From positions 1-39,875 of the forward strand of contig JAPLCP010000053.1 in the NCBI GenBank assembly GCA_026392155.1: a DNA stretch of 39,875 nt, read 5' to 3'. The DNA comes from Armatimonadota bacterium (lineage in GTDB: Bacteria > Armatimonadota > Armatimonadia > Armatimonadales > Armatimonadaceae). Shown piece by piece: positions 23,502 through 32,091 of this stretch. The position numbers and the translations under genes were made by a program. The notes under the pieces were generated by a model. It worked only from the letters and a program-made list of their open reading frames with translations. It was not told where the DNA came from and made no database searches. Numbering within the stretch: position 1 is the stretch's first letter; the number at the start of each line of letters is the position of its first letter.

Positions 23502-23507
23502 TAAAAT
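23502..23507 (+). promoter_or_regulatory. -10 box of the PQQ-repeat gene (leaderless type)
   Basis: GGTAAAAT (TAAAAT 23502-23507) followed by ACCAAC and the ATG at 23514. The box is part of the palindrome GGTAAAATACC, so a TATTTT box faces the divergent hydrolase gene as well. Confidence 0.5.
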
Positions 23508-23513
23508 ACCAAC

Positions 23514-24671
23514 ATGGCAACCACAATTCACTGGCCGCAGTTTCGCGGCCCTGGCGCAAGCGGGATCGCGGAGGCGGTAAAGGCCCCAACAACCTGGGAT
23601 GTTGAGGCAAAAAAAAACCTCAAGTTCAAGACGCCTCTGCCAGGTCTTGGGCACTCCAGCCCGATTGTCTGGGGGGAGAAGGTCTTTGTCACCACGGCGC
23701 TCTCAGCAAAAAATGACGACCTGAAGGTGGGGCTCTACGGGGATATCCAGCCCGTCGCAGATGGCTCAGAGCATGAGTGGAGAATCTACTGCCTGAACAA
23801 GCGCACCGGCAAGATCCTCTGGCAGCAGACGGCATGCAAGGGCGTCCCTAAGATTCCCCGTCACCCCAAGTCCAGCCAAGCTAGCGCGACGATGGCAACC
23901 GACGGCTCACGGGTGCTTGCCTTCTTCGGCTCCGAGGGGCTCTACTGCTACGATCTCAATGGTAAGCTGCTCTGGAAGCGGGACTTTGGCGTTTTAGACT
24001 CCGGGTACTTCCAGGTTCCCACCGCGCAGTGGGGCTGGGCCAGCTCCCCGATCTTCGCGGAAGGCAAGATTATTGTCCAGTGCGATGTTCAGAAAGGCTC
24101 GTTTGTGGCGGCGCTCGACCCCGCGACGGGTAAAGACCTCTGGCGCACGTCCCGCGCAGATGTCCCCACCTGGTCCACTCCCACGCTCTGTAAAGTCGGC
24201 GGCACGGCGCAGATCGTGGTGAATGGCTGGAAGCATATCGGGGGCTATGACCTCAAGACGGGCAAGCAGCTGTGGAAGCTGGCAGGCGGCGGCGACATTC
24301 CCGTCCCGACACCCGTGGTAGGCCAAGGCCTGATCTTTATCACCAACGCCCATGGAAGGCAGGCCCCTATCTATGCCGTCCAGCCAACAGCGCGCGGTGA
24401 GATCAAGCTCCCCCCCGAAGGCCTCGGAAATCCTAGCTTTGCCTGGGGAACTCGGCGCGATGGTGCCTACATGCAGACCCCGCTCGTGCTGGGCAACTAT
24501 CTCTATGTCTGCAACGATGCCGGAGTTCTGCGCTGCTTTGAGGCCGACAGCGGCAAGAAACTCTACGAGGAGCGCCTTGGCACGGGGCGCACGGGCTTCA
24601 CGGCATCGGCTGTAGCGATGGGGGAGAAGCTCTACTACACCAGCGAAGAGGGCGAGGTCTTTGTGGTGTAG
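23514..24671 (+). CDS. PQQ-like beta-propeller protein, interrupted by an amber codon
   Basis: 385 aa up to a TAG at 24669. It starts [15 protein letters not shown], the usual start of planctomycete-type PQQ-binding-like (outer membrane biogenesis BamB-type) propellers, but without a signal peptide. Repeated blades carry AxDxxTGKxxW motifs: [37 protein letters not shown] and [11 protein letters not shown]. The frame reopens right after the TAG and continues to 24791 with a plausible last blade, so the gene is probably a recent nonsense mutant or is read through. The function of this family is unclear; it is often associated with carbohydrate or redox metabolism gene sets. Confidence 0.85.
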   Translation: MATTIHWPQFRGPGASGIAEAVKAPTTWDVEAKKNLKFKTPLPGLGHSSPIVWGEKVFVTTALSAKNDDLKVGLYGDIQPVADGSEHEWRIYCLNKRTGKILWQQTACKGVPKIPRHPKSSQASATMATDGSRVLAFFGSEGLYCYDLNGKLLWKRDFGVLDSGYFQVPTAQWGWASSPIFAEGKIIVQCDVQKGSFVAALDPATGKDLWRTSRADVPTWSTPTLCKVGGTAQIVVNGWKHIGGYDLKTGKQLWKLAGGGDIPVPTPVVGQGLIFITNAHGRQAPIYAVQPTARGEIKLPPEGLGNPSFAWGTRRDGAYMQTPLVLGNYLYVCNDAGVLRCFEADSGKKLYEERLGTGRTGFTASAVAMGEKLYYTSEEGEVFVV

Positions 24672-24791
24672 GCCGGGGCAAAGTTCAAGATCCTGGCCCA
24701 GAACCCGCTGGGTGAGGTCTGTATGGCAACTCCCGCCATCTCGGAGGGAGTTCTCTACTTCCACACCCAGGGGCACCTGGTCGCGGTCTAG
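24672..24791 (+). pseudogene. Detached C-terminal blade of the PQQ-repeat protein
   Basis: In the same frame after the TAG the sequence reads AGAKFKILAQNPLGEVCMAT, then PAISEGVLYFHTQGHLVAV and a stop at 24789-24791. This is the normal end of such proteins (NPLGExCMATPAISxGxLxxRTxxHLxxI). The stop touches the stop of the convergent S9 peptidase gene, as expected for an ancestral intact gene. Confidence 0.8.
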
Positions 24792-27168
24792 CTACTTCAC
24801 CTTCAGCTCGGCGTTGCCGCGCTGGTAGTCGCCGAGCAGGTGCTCGGCGAAGTACTCCAGGGTCATCTGGTTGAAGTAGCCGGTCATGTCGCCGAAGCTA
24901 TGGTTCTGGCCGGGGAGCATCATAAAATCAAAGCGCTTCCCGGCCTTGATCAGCGCATTGACGAGGCGAATCGTGCCGCCGGGGTGGACATTGTTGTCCA
25001 TCTCGCCGTGCACGAGGAGCAGCTTACCCTTGAGATTTCCCGCCAGCTCAGCGTTGGTGGGGACTTTGATCTCAAACTTAGTCTCCCCCGTCGGCTTGCC
25101 ATCTGCACCAAGAACGGGTACTTCTTTGAGGCCATGGTGCTGCTCGCTCCAGTTGGCGTTGTAGATATTGTTGTCGTGGTTGCCTGCGCTACTGACGCCT
25201 ACCTTGAAGAACTCGTTGTAGGGCGGCAGGAGCAGCGCAGCGCCCGTCATGAAGCCGCCGCCGGAGTGCCCAAAAATGCCCACTTTATCAACATCCACCC
25301 ATGGGAACCGCGCGGCAAGCTGCTCAATACCGGTTTTCTTATCCGCGAGGCCGTAGTCACGGAGATTGTAGTAGCCGTAGCTGTGGTAGGCGTTGGAGCG
25401 GGCTGGGTTGCCGCCCCGGTTGCCGATTTGGATGACAATAAAGCCAAGCTGAGCTAGGCGGGCGTTGGTGGCACTTACCGAAAAGCCCGAGTTCACCGAC
25501 TCGGTCTGAGGACCGGGATAGACATAGGCGATAATCGGGTACTTGCGTTTTGGATCAAAATCCGTGGGCTTCCAGAGGTTGCCATAGAGATCGTTCACGC
25601 CGTCGGCAGCTTTCACCGTGAAGCGCTCTGGCATGCGCCAGCCCAGCTCTAAGAGGCGCTCTAGCTTGGTCTCCTCCAGGTCTAAAATCATCTTACCGTC
25701 ACGGTCACGGAGCACTGCCTTGGGGGCCAGATCGGGGCGGGAGGAGACATCCACCACAAAGTCTTTGCTAGGCGAGACGCTCGATGTGTGATCAGCCTCA
25801 CCCGCATCCGTGAGGGTGAGGCCGCTACCGTCCAGCCCGACATGGTAGAGATGCTGGTAGTACGGGTTCTCCCCGGCCTCGCGCCCTTGGGCCACAAACC
25901 AGAGCTGAGATTTTTTCTCATCCACCTCGGTGATACTACTGGCACGATAGGGACCGCTTGTCACGGCATTTTTCAGCTTACCATCGTTGCTGTAGAGGTA
26001 GTAGTGCCCCCACCCAGAGCGCTCCGAGAACCAGAGAAAATCGCCACCGGGCTTGACATACTTCACTTCCTGAAGCTCCAAGAACGCATTCTCCACGGCC
26101 TCCGTCACCAGTGGGGTCACGGCCTTGGTAGCGAGATTGATCTCGCACAGCTCCGCGTGGCGCTGAAGCCGATCCCGGCGCAGAAAGCGCAGGGTCTCCG
26201 AGGTTGTATCCTGGAAGTGGACATTGCGAAGCTGCTGGTCTTTGTACTTCTCGACCGGCAGCTTCTCCAGCGCTTTTTTCTCGGGGTTGAAGGCAAAAAG
26301 CTCCTGACTCCCGACTTCAGGCTCGCCGGGCATGGCGTACTTATAGCTCAGCAGGCTCGGGCGCGGCTCGGAGAGGGAGCTGACCAGAAAGAGTTCTTTT
26401 ACTTTACGGGAGTCGAAGCGGCTCACGTAAAAGCGCTTGGAGTCCTTGGACCAGGTGACATTGGCCCGGACACGCTGCTCCGTTGGCGGAGGGGGTGCGC
26501 CCCCGCCCCCTTGCTGTCCACGACGAGTCCCGCCGCCGCCACCAAAAATCCCGCCAAAGCCGCCCTCGCGGCTCCCGAAGCTGTAGTCCTTCTCGCCGTC
26601 TTTGGTGAGCTGCACGGGCGGCTGATCTTTGCCCTCTTTGATCTCCACGTAGTAAAGATTGTGGGCCATCGCGTAGACATAGGCCTTCTTGTCGGGTGAG
26701 AGATTACGAAAGTCCCGCGCCTCGGTAGTCGCCGCTGCCGTGCCCTCTTTCGCGGCAATTTTCAGAGTCTCCTTGGCTAAGTCATACTCGTAGCGGGTTG
26801 TTTTTGGCGCAGTGCTAGGCGCAACGGGCGCTTCGGTGAGGGAGAAAAACATCCGGTTGGCATCTTTTTCATCGAAGGTGACCGTGGCGAAGGGCAGGTT
26901 GCTGGAGTCATAGGGCTTCTGGGTGAGCTCAGAAAGCGCCGCGGCCATCTTGGCGGTGTCAAAGAGCGGCGTTTTCTTTTTTGCCTTCGGATCCACTTTC
27001 CAGAACTTGCGCCCGGAGTCGTCGCGCCAGGAGTACCAGAACGTGTCGGTCTTGTTGATCCAGCCGGGCGCAAGAGTCGTGCTGGGCACAAAGGGCGTCA
27101 GGCTCTCTGCCCGCTTGTGTGAGTTGCGAGACAAGAGCAGGAATGACAAAGGAAACGGGGAAAATCAT
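24792..27168 (-). CDS. S9 family (DPP4-like) prolyl oligopeptidase with apparent frameshift in the signal peptide
   Basis: About 790 aa. An N-terminal beta-propeller region (DPP4 N-type, with YVYAMAHNLYYVEIKEGKD) is followed by a C-terminal hydrolase domain. The nucleophile is in GIFGHSGGGFMTG, the Asp in VHGEMDNNVHPG and the His in PGQNHSFGDM. It probably removes N-terminal dipeptides outside the cytoplasm. The open frame begins only at a TTG (27149) with no signal peptide. An ATG at 27168, 3 nt after the ASCH stop, starts MIFPVSFVIPALVSQLTQA, a perfect signal peptide in another frame. Removing one G at 27110-27112 joins it to AESLTPFVPSTTLAPGW. A Gly-rich, Pro-rich loop is at about 205-235. 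Confidence 0.85.
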
Positions 27169-27171
27169 GGG

Positions 27172-27537
27172 TTAAATTCCGTCCAGCCCGTACTCGTCCA
27201 CGGGCGAAAAGTAGATAATCGTGATGAGTGTGTCCTCATCAATGGGCCGGTCGTAGATACGCTGGAGAAAGGTCGTAACCTCCTCTTTGGTACGGAACTC
27301 CGGGTTCTCGCGCTGAATATCGCGTGGGGTGAGGTCTTTGAGGGGCTTCACTTCGACCATGTCTAAGATAGCCGTGAAGAGCTTGTAGCGCCGTCCAAAA
27401 CGCTGCCCCAGTGTCACCCAGACCAGCATTCCCGACTGATACTTACTCGTTTTATCCCCAAGACGGATCGTCGCGGACTTACGGCCTTTGCGCAAGGCAT
27501 CGCCATAGAGCTCGTTGTAAAAATTAAGTGCGAACAT
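27172..27537 (-). CDS. ASCH-domain protein
   Basis: 121 aa from ATG 27537 (MFALNFYNELYGDALRKGRK), preceded by a strong AAGGAGG at 5 nt spacing; a start at 27633 would add 32 unconserved residues and approach the tRNA. SATIRLGDKTSKYQSGMLVW, FTAILDMVEVKPLKDLTPRD and IIYFSPVDE are the conserved blocks of ASCH proteins, a PUA-like fold that binds RNA or modified nucleosides. Biochemical role unknown. The TAA is followed by the S9 peptidase ATG (27168), so the two are probably cotranscribed. Confidence 0.82.
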   Translation of the reverse strand: MFALNFYNELYGDALRKGRKSATIRLGDKTSKYQSGMLVWVTLGQRFGRRYKLFTAILDMVEVKPLKDLTPRDIQRENPEFRTKEEVTTFLQRIYDRPIDEDTLITIIYFSPVDEYGLDGI

Positions 27538-27600
27538 CCCCGCCTCCTTCGACACATCGGCGGAAAAATCCTGCGTACACTCCCAATACAGCAGCTCACC

Positions 27601-27629
27601 TTGCAGCGCGGCTAAAAATCGGATATAGT
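27601..27629 (+). promoter_or_regulatory. Candidate promoter of tRNA-Gly
   Basis: TTGCAG (27601-27606), a 17-nt spacer and TATAGT (27624-27629), about 10 nt before the tRNA 5' end. The -10 is good and the -35 is only a 3/6 match. Confidence 0.5.
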
Positions 27630-27639
27630 CCATTCTACT

Positions 27640-27711
27640 GCGGGAGTAGTTCAGTGGTAGAGCGTTTGCTTCCCAAGCAAAATGTCGAGGGTTCGAACCC
27701 CTTCTCCCGCT
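27640..27711 (+). tRNA. tRNA-Gly (anticodon CCC)
   Basis: Cloverleaf: acceptor GCGGGAG (27640-27646) with CTCCCGC (27704-27710), D arm TAGTTCAGTGGTAGAGC, anticodon stem TTTGC/GCAAA with loop TTCCCAA (anticodon CCC, reading GGG), and T arm with GGTTCGAACC. Discriminator T27711; CCA is not encoded. Confidence 0.95.
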
Positions 27712-27714
27712 CTC

Positions 27715-27756
27715 AAAGCCCTCTGTATAGTATGCAGAGGGCTTTTGCTTTTTTGA
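27715..27756 (+). terminator. Intrinsic terminator after tRNA-Gly
   Basis: AAAGCCCTCTG (27715-27725) pairs with CAGAGGGCTTT (27735-27745) across a 9-nt loop, followed by TGCTTTTTTG. A strong stem with a U-tract. Confidence 0.85.
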
Positions 27757-27768
27757 GAGAGGTTTGGG

Positions 27769-28992
27769 ATGCAGCAAGCAGCGCGTTTTAGGATCACCGC
27801 GGATCATGTCGATGGTGTCTACCGAGTGGGCGAGACGGTTCGCTGGAGTGTCCAATGGGCAGGTGAGGGCCCGGCTCCCGAAAAAATAGACTATGTTGTC
27901 AAGCGCGGTGGCCTCACGGAGCAGAGCAAGGGAAGCTTAGCCCTGGCCCAAGGCACCGGCACGGTTGAGGCGCGCTTTGAAAAACCAGGCGCACTGCTTC
28001 TTGTTCTGCAAGGCTCGCGTAGCCGAGGCGGCGCAGTGGCGGCTCCCGAGAAGATTGGACTCTCGGCCCCACGTCCCCAGAATTTTGATGCGTTCTGGGC
28101 GGCAAAAATCAAAGAGCTAGGCTCCGTCCCTGCGAACCCGCGGCTAGAGCGTGGGCTCTCGGGTAAGCCGGGCGTGGTGTACTCCAAGCTCACCATGAAC
28201 AACATTCGGGGGACGAAGATTCAGGGGCACACGGCCCAGCCCGCAGGAAAGACAACGCTCCCCGCCCTCCTCATCGTCCAGTGGGCCGGTGTCTATGGCC
28301 TGCCGCGAAACTGGGTCACGGATCGCGCCGCTGATGGCTGGCTCACGCTCAATATCGAGGCACACGATCTTCCCTTTGACCAGCCCCCCGCTTTCTACGA
28401 AGAACAGAGCAAGGGGCCGCTGAATAACTATCCCGCCATCGGCAACGACAGCCCAGAGACGAGCTATTTCTTGCGGATGTATCTCTCCTGCTACCGCGCC
28501 GCACAGTACCTGACGGAGCACCCGGACTGGGACGGCAAGACTCTCGTGGTGATGGGCGGGAGCCAGGGTGGGCTCCAGTCGCTGATGACGGCGGGACTGC
28601 ACCCGAAAATCACAGCAGCCCTCGCCTCCGTTCCTGCAGGCTGCGATATGCTTGGCCCCGATGTGGGCCGCGCACCCGGCTGGCCAATGTGGGTCTTCAA
28701 TGCGCAGGGCAAGGACGCCAAAAAAGTCCGTGAAGCCAGCCGCTACTTTGATGTCGCCAACTTTACGCCTAAAATCAAGTGCCCCGTGCTGATCGGCTGT
28801 GGCCTGATTGACGAGACCTGCCCGCCCGAGGGGATTCTCGCCGCTGCCAACCAGATCAAGAGCCCCAAAGAAGTGGTTTTGCTGCCTATCGCCGGTCACC
28901 AGAACGAAAATGGCTCCCAAGCCGCCTATGAAAAACGCTGCTGGCAAGACTGGCTCCCCGCGCTACGTGACGGAAAACCCATCCCACGCTAA
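27769..28992 (+). CDS. Acetyl xylan esterase/cephalosporin-C deacetylase-like hydrolase with N-terminal beta domain
   Basis: 407 aa. Residues 1-95 form an Ig-like beta domain (RFRITADHVDGVYRVGETVR), and an AXE1-type alpha/beta hydrolase follows. FDAFWAAKIKEL is typical of the family. The nucleophile is Ser265 (MGGSQGG), with Asp348 (GLIDETCPP) and His377 (IAGHQNENG). Such enzymes remove O-acetyl groups from sugars or xylan. No signal peptide precedes the Ig-like part; the tRNA terminator ends 12 nt upstream, so no longer start exists. AGAGG lies 6 nt before the ATG. Probably cytoplasmic, or exported by another route. Confidence 0.88.
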   Translation: MQQAARFRITADHVDGVYRVGETVRWSVQWAGEGPAPEKIDYVVKRGGLTEQSKGSLALAQGTGTVEARFEKPGALLLVLQGSRSRGGAVAAPEKIGLSAPRPQNFDAFWAAKIKELGSVPANPRLERGLSGKPGVVYSKLTMNNIRGTKIQGHTAQPAGKTTLPALLIVQWAGVYGLPRNWVTDRAADGWLTLNIEAHDLPFDQPPAFYEEQSKGPLNNYPAIGNDSPETSYFLRMYLSCYRAAQYLTEHPDWDGKTLVVMGGSQGGLQSLMTAGLHPKITAALASVPAGCDMLGPDVGRAPGWPMWVFNAQGKDAKKVREASRYFDVANFTPKIKCPVLIGCGLIDETCPPEGILAAANQIKSPKEVVLLPIAGHQNENGSQAAYEKRCWQDWLPALRDGKPIPR

Positions 28993-29002
28993 ACCGACGC
29001 GG

Positions 29003-29008
29003 TATAAT
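29003..29008 (+). promoter_or_regulatory. -10 box of smpB (leaderless type)
   Basis: GGTATAAT, a consensus TATAAT ending 8 nt before the smpB ATG at 29017. No -35 at 17 nt and no Shine-Dalgarno. Confidence 0.55.
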
Positions 29009-29016
29009 AGGGCCTC

Positions 29017-29499
29017 ATGTCCACCAGTAAAAAAGAAGAGAAAAGCGGTCAGAAACGCACCGTCGCCGTGAACCGCCGCGCCCGCCATGAGTACTTCATC
29101 GAAGAAGTCTATGTCGCGGGGATGGTGCTGGTTGGCACCGAGGTAAAGTCACTGCGAGCGGGAAAAGCCAACCTCACCGATGGCTACGCCCGTATCGAGA
29201 AGAACGAGCTGTGGCTCCACAACCTGCATATCGCCCACTTTACGCAGGGCCATGGCGACAATGTCGAGCCCACGCGCACCCGCAAGCTCCTGCTCAAGCG
29301 CAAAGAGATTGACCATCTGCTGGGACTGACCCAACAAAAGGGCCTGGCACTGATCCCCCTCGCGATTATCTTTGAGCGCGGCTTTGCCAAGATCGAGCTG
29401 GGGCTAGGGCGCGGTAAGAAGCTCTACGACAAGCGCGAAGATATCGCCAAGCGCGATGCGGACCGGGAAGCGCGACGCGAAGTTTTTGGAAGGAATTAA
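29017..29499 (+). CDS. smpB: SmpB, tmRNA-binding protein
   Basis: 160 aa. NRRARHEYFIEEVYVAGMVL, GTEVKSLRAGKANLTDGYAR, ELWLHNLHIAHF and the LLLKRKEI...GLALIPLAIIF segment are diagnostic. The basic C-terminal tail (GRGKKLYDKREDIAKRDADR) enters the ribosomal decoding channel. It delivers tmRNA to stalled ribosomes for trans-translation. The N-terminus has an extra lysine-rich extension of about 15 residues. E2 follows 6 nt downstream. The ssrA gene is not in this window. Confidence 0.98.
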   Translation: MSTSKKEEKSGQKRTVAVNRRARHEYFIEEVYVAGMVLVGTEVKSLRAGKANLTDGYARIEKNELWLHNLHIAHFTQGHGDNVEPTRTRKLLLKRKEIDHLLGLTQQKGLALIPLAIIFERGFAKIELGLGRGKKLYDKREDIAKRDADREARREVFGRN

Positions 29500-29505
29500 G
29501 GACGA

Positions 29506-31020
29506 ATGGCGAGGACAGTGAAGGTGCCCGTGCTGGGGCAGTCGGTGGAGGAAGTTCGGATCGTTCAGTGGTTCAAGAAAGTCGGTGACACGGTCACGAT
29601 TGGCGAGGCGCTGGGTGAGCTAGAGACGGACAAGACCAACATGGAGTTCGCCAGCACGGAGACGGGCACGATTCTGAGCATTCTCTCCCCCGTGGATAGC
29701 TACGTCAAGGTGGAGACCCCGCTCGTGCTTGTCGGGGAGCCTGGTGAGAGCGTCACCGTACCGACGGAAGCTGCCACAGCTCCTGTTGAAGCTGCCACAG
29801 CTCCTGTCGCTGCCCTCACTCCTGCCGTTGTTGCGGCGGCCCCAACGCCTCCCGTATCCGCCCCCGCCCCCCTCCCCCCCAGCCCCCGCCGGGTACCCTC
29901 TGGGTGGGGGGAGCCAATAACGGGTGCGATTGATGCCTCGCCGCGTGCCCGCCGCATTGCCGATGAGCTTGGCGTGAGTGTCAAAGACCTCGCGGGAAAG
30001 GGCACCGGGCCTGGCGGTCGCATTATCGAGCGCGACATTGAGGCTGCGCACGCCGCTATGCAAGCCCAAGCGCTCCTAGAGGCCCCCGCGATGCGCATCT
30101 CGCCGCTGGCACAGGCAATCGCAACCGGCGAGGGTGTCAATCTGACCGAGGTCGCAGGTAGTGGCACGGGCGGGCGCATCACCGCCGACGATGTGCGTGC
30201 GGCAAAGCCCTCCTCCCCCAGCCCCTCCTCCCAATCCTGGGAGGCAGGATTGGGCGAGGGGAGCGAGAAATTGGTTGGGACTCCCTCTCTCTCCCCCTCC
30301 TCCCAGGGTTGGGAGGAGGGGGTCGGGGGGAGGAGGGTTCTCCCCCTTGCGGGACTTCGCAAGCGGGTGGCGGACAACCTCAGCAAGTCCGTGCGGGAGA
30401 AGCCTCACGTAACACTCAATCTGTCCGTGGACATGACCGAGGCCAACAAGCTCCGCAAGCAGCTCCTGCCCGCCATCGAGAAGTCCGACAATGTCCGTAT
30501 CTCCCCCACCGATCTCATCATTAAAGCATGTGGCCACGCGCTTAAAGAACACCCAATGGTCAATGCCCATATCAGCGGCGACACGATCACGCTCTTTGAG
30601 GCCGCGCATGTGGGAATGGCCGTCTCGCTAGGCGACGATGGGCTGATTGTCCCGGTGATTAAAGATGTCCAGAGCAAGGGCCTGACCCAGCTTGCCAAAG
30701 ATCGGGTAGATCTTGCGGCACGAGCACGCACCATGAAGCTAGCCAGCGACGAAGTGACGGGTGGGACGTTTACGATCACCAATCTCGGCAACTACGGCGT
30801 GCAGTCGTTCAACCCGATCATTCCCCCACCGCAAGTCGCGATTCTGGGTATCTGTGCGATCACCGATACCATTGTGGCGGTAAATGGCCAGCCCGCCGTG
30901 CGCCCTATGATGGGTCTCTCCCTTAGCTTTGACCACCGCGCCCTCGACGGTGCCCCTGCCGCCGCGTTTCTCGCACGGCTTAAAGAGCTCCTGGAGACCC
31001 CTGGACTCCTCCTCGCCTAG
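29506..31020 (+). CDS. 2-oxo acid dehydrogenase E2 (dihydrolipoamide acyltransferase) with two E3-binding domains
   Basis: 504 aa. The lipoyl domain (1-82) has the lipoyl Lys43 in ELETDKTNMEF. A Pro/Ala linker carries a 21-bp tandem repeat (EAATAPV twice). Two peripheral subunit-binding domains follow: SPRARRIADELGVSVKDLAG with GPGGRIIERDI at about 145-185, and SPLAQAIATGEGVNLTEVAG with GGRITADDV at about 198-232. The catalytic domain (about 283-504) ends with active site SFDHRALDG (His/Asp). It transfers acyl groups from an E1 to CoA; which complex (pyruvate, 2-oxoglutarate or branched-chain) is open, as no E1 or E3 is nearby. Both linkers hold GC-rich palindromes read in frame. Confidence 0.93.
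   Translation: MARTVKVPVLGQSVEEVRIVQWFKKVGDTVTIGEALGELETDKTNMEFASTETGTILSILSPVDSYVKVETPLVLVGEPGESVTVPTEAATAPVEAATAPVAALTPAVVAAAPTPPVSAPAPLPPSPRRVPSGWGEPITGAIDASPRARRIADELGVSVKDLAGKGTGPGGRIIERDIEAAHAAMQAQALLEAPAMRISPLAQAIATGEGVNLTEVAGSGTGGRITADDVRAAKPSSPSPSSQSWEAGLGEGSEKLVGTPSLSPSSQGWEEGVGGRRVLPLAGLRKRVADNLSKSVREKPHVTLNLSVDMTEANKLRKQLLPAIEKSDNVRISPTDLIIKACGHALKEHPMVNAHISGDTITLFEAAHVGMAVSLGDDGLIVPVIKDVQSKGLTQLAKDRVDLAARARTMKLASDEVTGGTFTITNLGNYGVQSFNPIIPPPQVAILGICAITDTIVAVNGQPAVRPMMGLSLSFDHRALDGAPAAAFLARLKELLETPGLLLA
29767..29808. repeat. 21-bp tandem repeat in the E2 linker
   Basis: Two copies, 29767-29787 and 29788-29808, differ only at the last base and encode EAATAPV twice. Typical of a flexible Ala/Pro linker growing by slippage. 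Confidence 0.8.
29872..29913. repeat. Palindromic element inside E2, first linker
   Basis: CTCCCCCC (29872-29879) pairs with GGGGGGAG (29906-29913), and CCCAG with CTGGG inside, offset by one base. It encodes LPPSPRRVPSGWGE between the lipoyl domain and the first E3-binding domain. The composition is unlike the flanking code. Confidence 0.55.
30227..30322. repeat. Pair of palindromic elements inside E2, second linker
   Basis: The first is CCTCCCA-ATCC-TGGGAGG (30227-30244). The second has a 13-bp stem, CCCCCTCCTCCCA/TGGGAGGAGGGGG (30293-30305 / 30310-30322), with loop GGGT. The latter contains the exact inverted core of the element behind ccmF (6740-6763). They encode SPSSQSWEAGLGEG and SPSSQGWEEGVGG. 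Confidence 0.7.
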
Positions 31021-31050
31021 AAAACCTAAAAGACCTCAACGATTTTTACC

Positions 31051-32091
31051 ATGCAAAATAGCCGATTTTTACGCGCTTGCCGCCGCGAGCCTGTGGACGC
31101 CACTCCGGTCTGGCTGATGCGCCAGGCGGGGCGCTACATGCCCGAGTACCGTGAGCTACGCACCAAGTACAGTATCTTAGAGCTGATCAAAGACCCCGCG
31201 CTGGCGTGCGAGGTGACGATGCAGCCGATCCATGCGTTCAACCTAGATGCGGCGATTATCTTTGCCGATATTCTCCCCCCACTAGAAGGCATGGGCCTGA
31301 AGCTAGAGTTTCTCAAGGGCGAGGGGCCCATTATCCACAACCCCGTGCGCACCGCCAAGGCAATCGGGCAGCTTGTCTTGCCAGAGCCGCGCGAGACTCT
31401 AAGCTTCACGCTGGAGGCCATCAAGCTCGTGCGAAAAGAGCTAGAGCCACGAGGGATTCCCTTGATCGGCTTTAGCGGCGCTCCGTTTACCCTAGCCAGC
31501 TACGCGGTTGAGGGCGGCGCAAGTAAGAACCGCATTGAGGTCAAGAAGCTGATGTGGAACGAGCCCGTGGCCTGGCACTCGCTCATGAACAAGCTGGCGA
31601 CTCTGGCCGGTGAGTATCTTCTGGCGCAGGCCGAGGCGGGCGCACAAGCGCTCCAGCTCTTCGATAGCTGGGTCGGTGAGCTTAGCCCAGCGGACTACGA
31701 GAAGTTCGTCCTTCCCTACAGTAAAAAAGCGCTGGAGATTGCAAGTAAGGCAGGGGTTCCCCTGATTCACTTTGGCACTGGCACCAGCGGGATGCTTCCT
31801 CTAATCCAAAAAGCGGGCGGCGATGTGATCGGGGTGGACTGGCGCACAAATCTGGCAGCAGCGTGGGACGAGCTGGGTGACGGCGTGGCAGTGCAGGGGA
31901 ACTTAGACCCCGTGGCGCTCTTTGCGGGCTGGGACGCGCTCCAGCCGCAGGTGGAAAAGATCCTGGATAGCGTGAAAGCAAAGCCTGGCCATATCTTCAA
32001 CCTAGGACATGGGATTCTGCCCGAGACCCCCGTAGACACCGTGCGCCGCCTCATTGATTTTGTCCACGAGTACACGCAGACCAAGCCATGA
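31051..32091 (+). CDS. hemE: HemE, uroporphyrinogen decarboxylase
   Basis: 346 aa. PVWLMRQAGRYMPEYRELR (about 19-37) is the first URO-D signature, FADILPPLEGMG holds the second conserved Asp region, and GFSGAPFTLASYAVEGG the next. GTGTSGMLPLIQKAGGDVIG, GNLDPVALF and FNLGHGILPETPV complete the barrel. It converts uroporphyrinogen III to coproporphyrinogen III in the cytoplasm. It begins 30 nt after E2, and its stop overlaps the hemY start as ATGA (32088-32091). Confidence 0.97.
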   Translation: MQNSRFLRACRREPVDATPVWLMRQAGRYMPEYRELRTKYSILELIKDPALACEVTMQPIHAFNLDAAIIFADILPPLEGMGLKLEFLKGEGPIIHNPVRTAKAIGQLVLPEPRETLSFTLEAIKLVRKELEPRGIPLIGFSGAPFTLASYAVEGGASKNRIEVKKLMWNEPVAWHSLMNKLATLAGEYLLAQAEAGAQALQLFDSWVGELSPADYEKFVLPYSKKALEIASKAGVPLIHFGTGTSGMLPLIQKAGGDVIGVDWRTNLAAAWDELGDGVAVQGNLDPVALFAGWDALQPQVEKILDSVKAKPGHIFNLGHGILPETPVDTVRRLIDFVHEYTQTKP

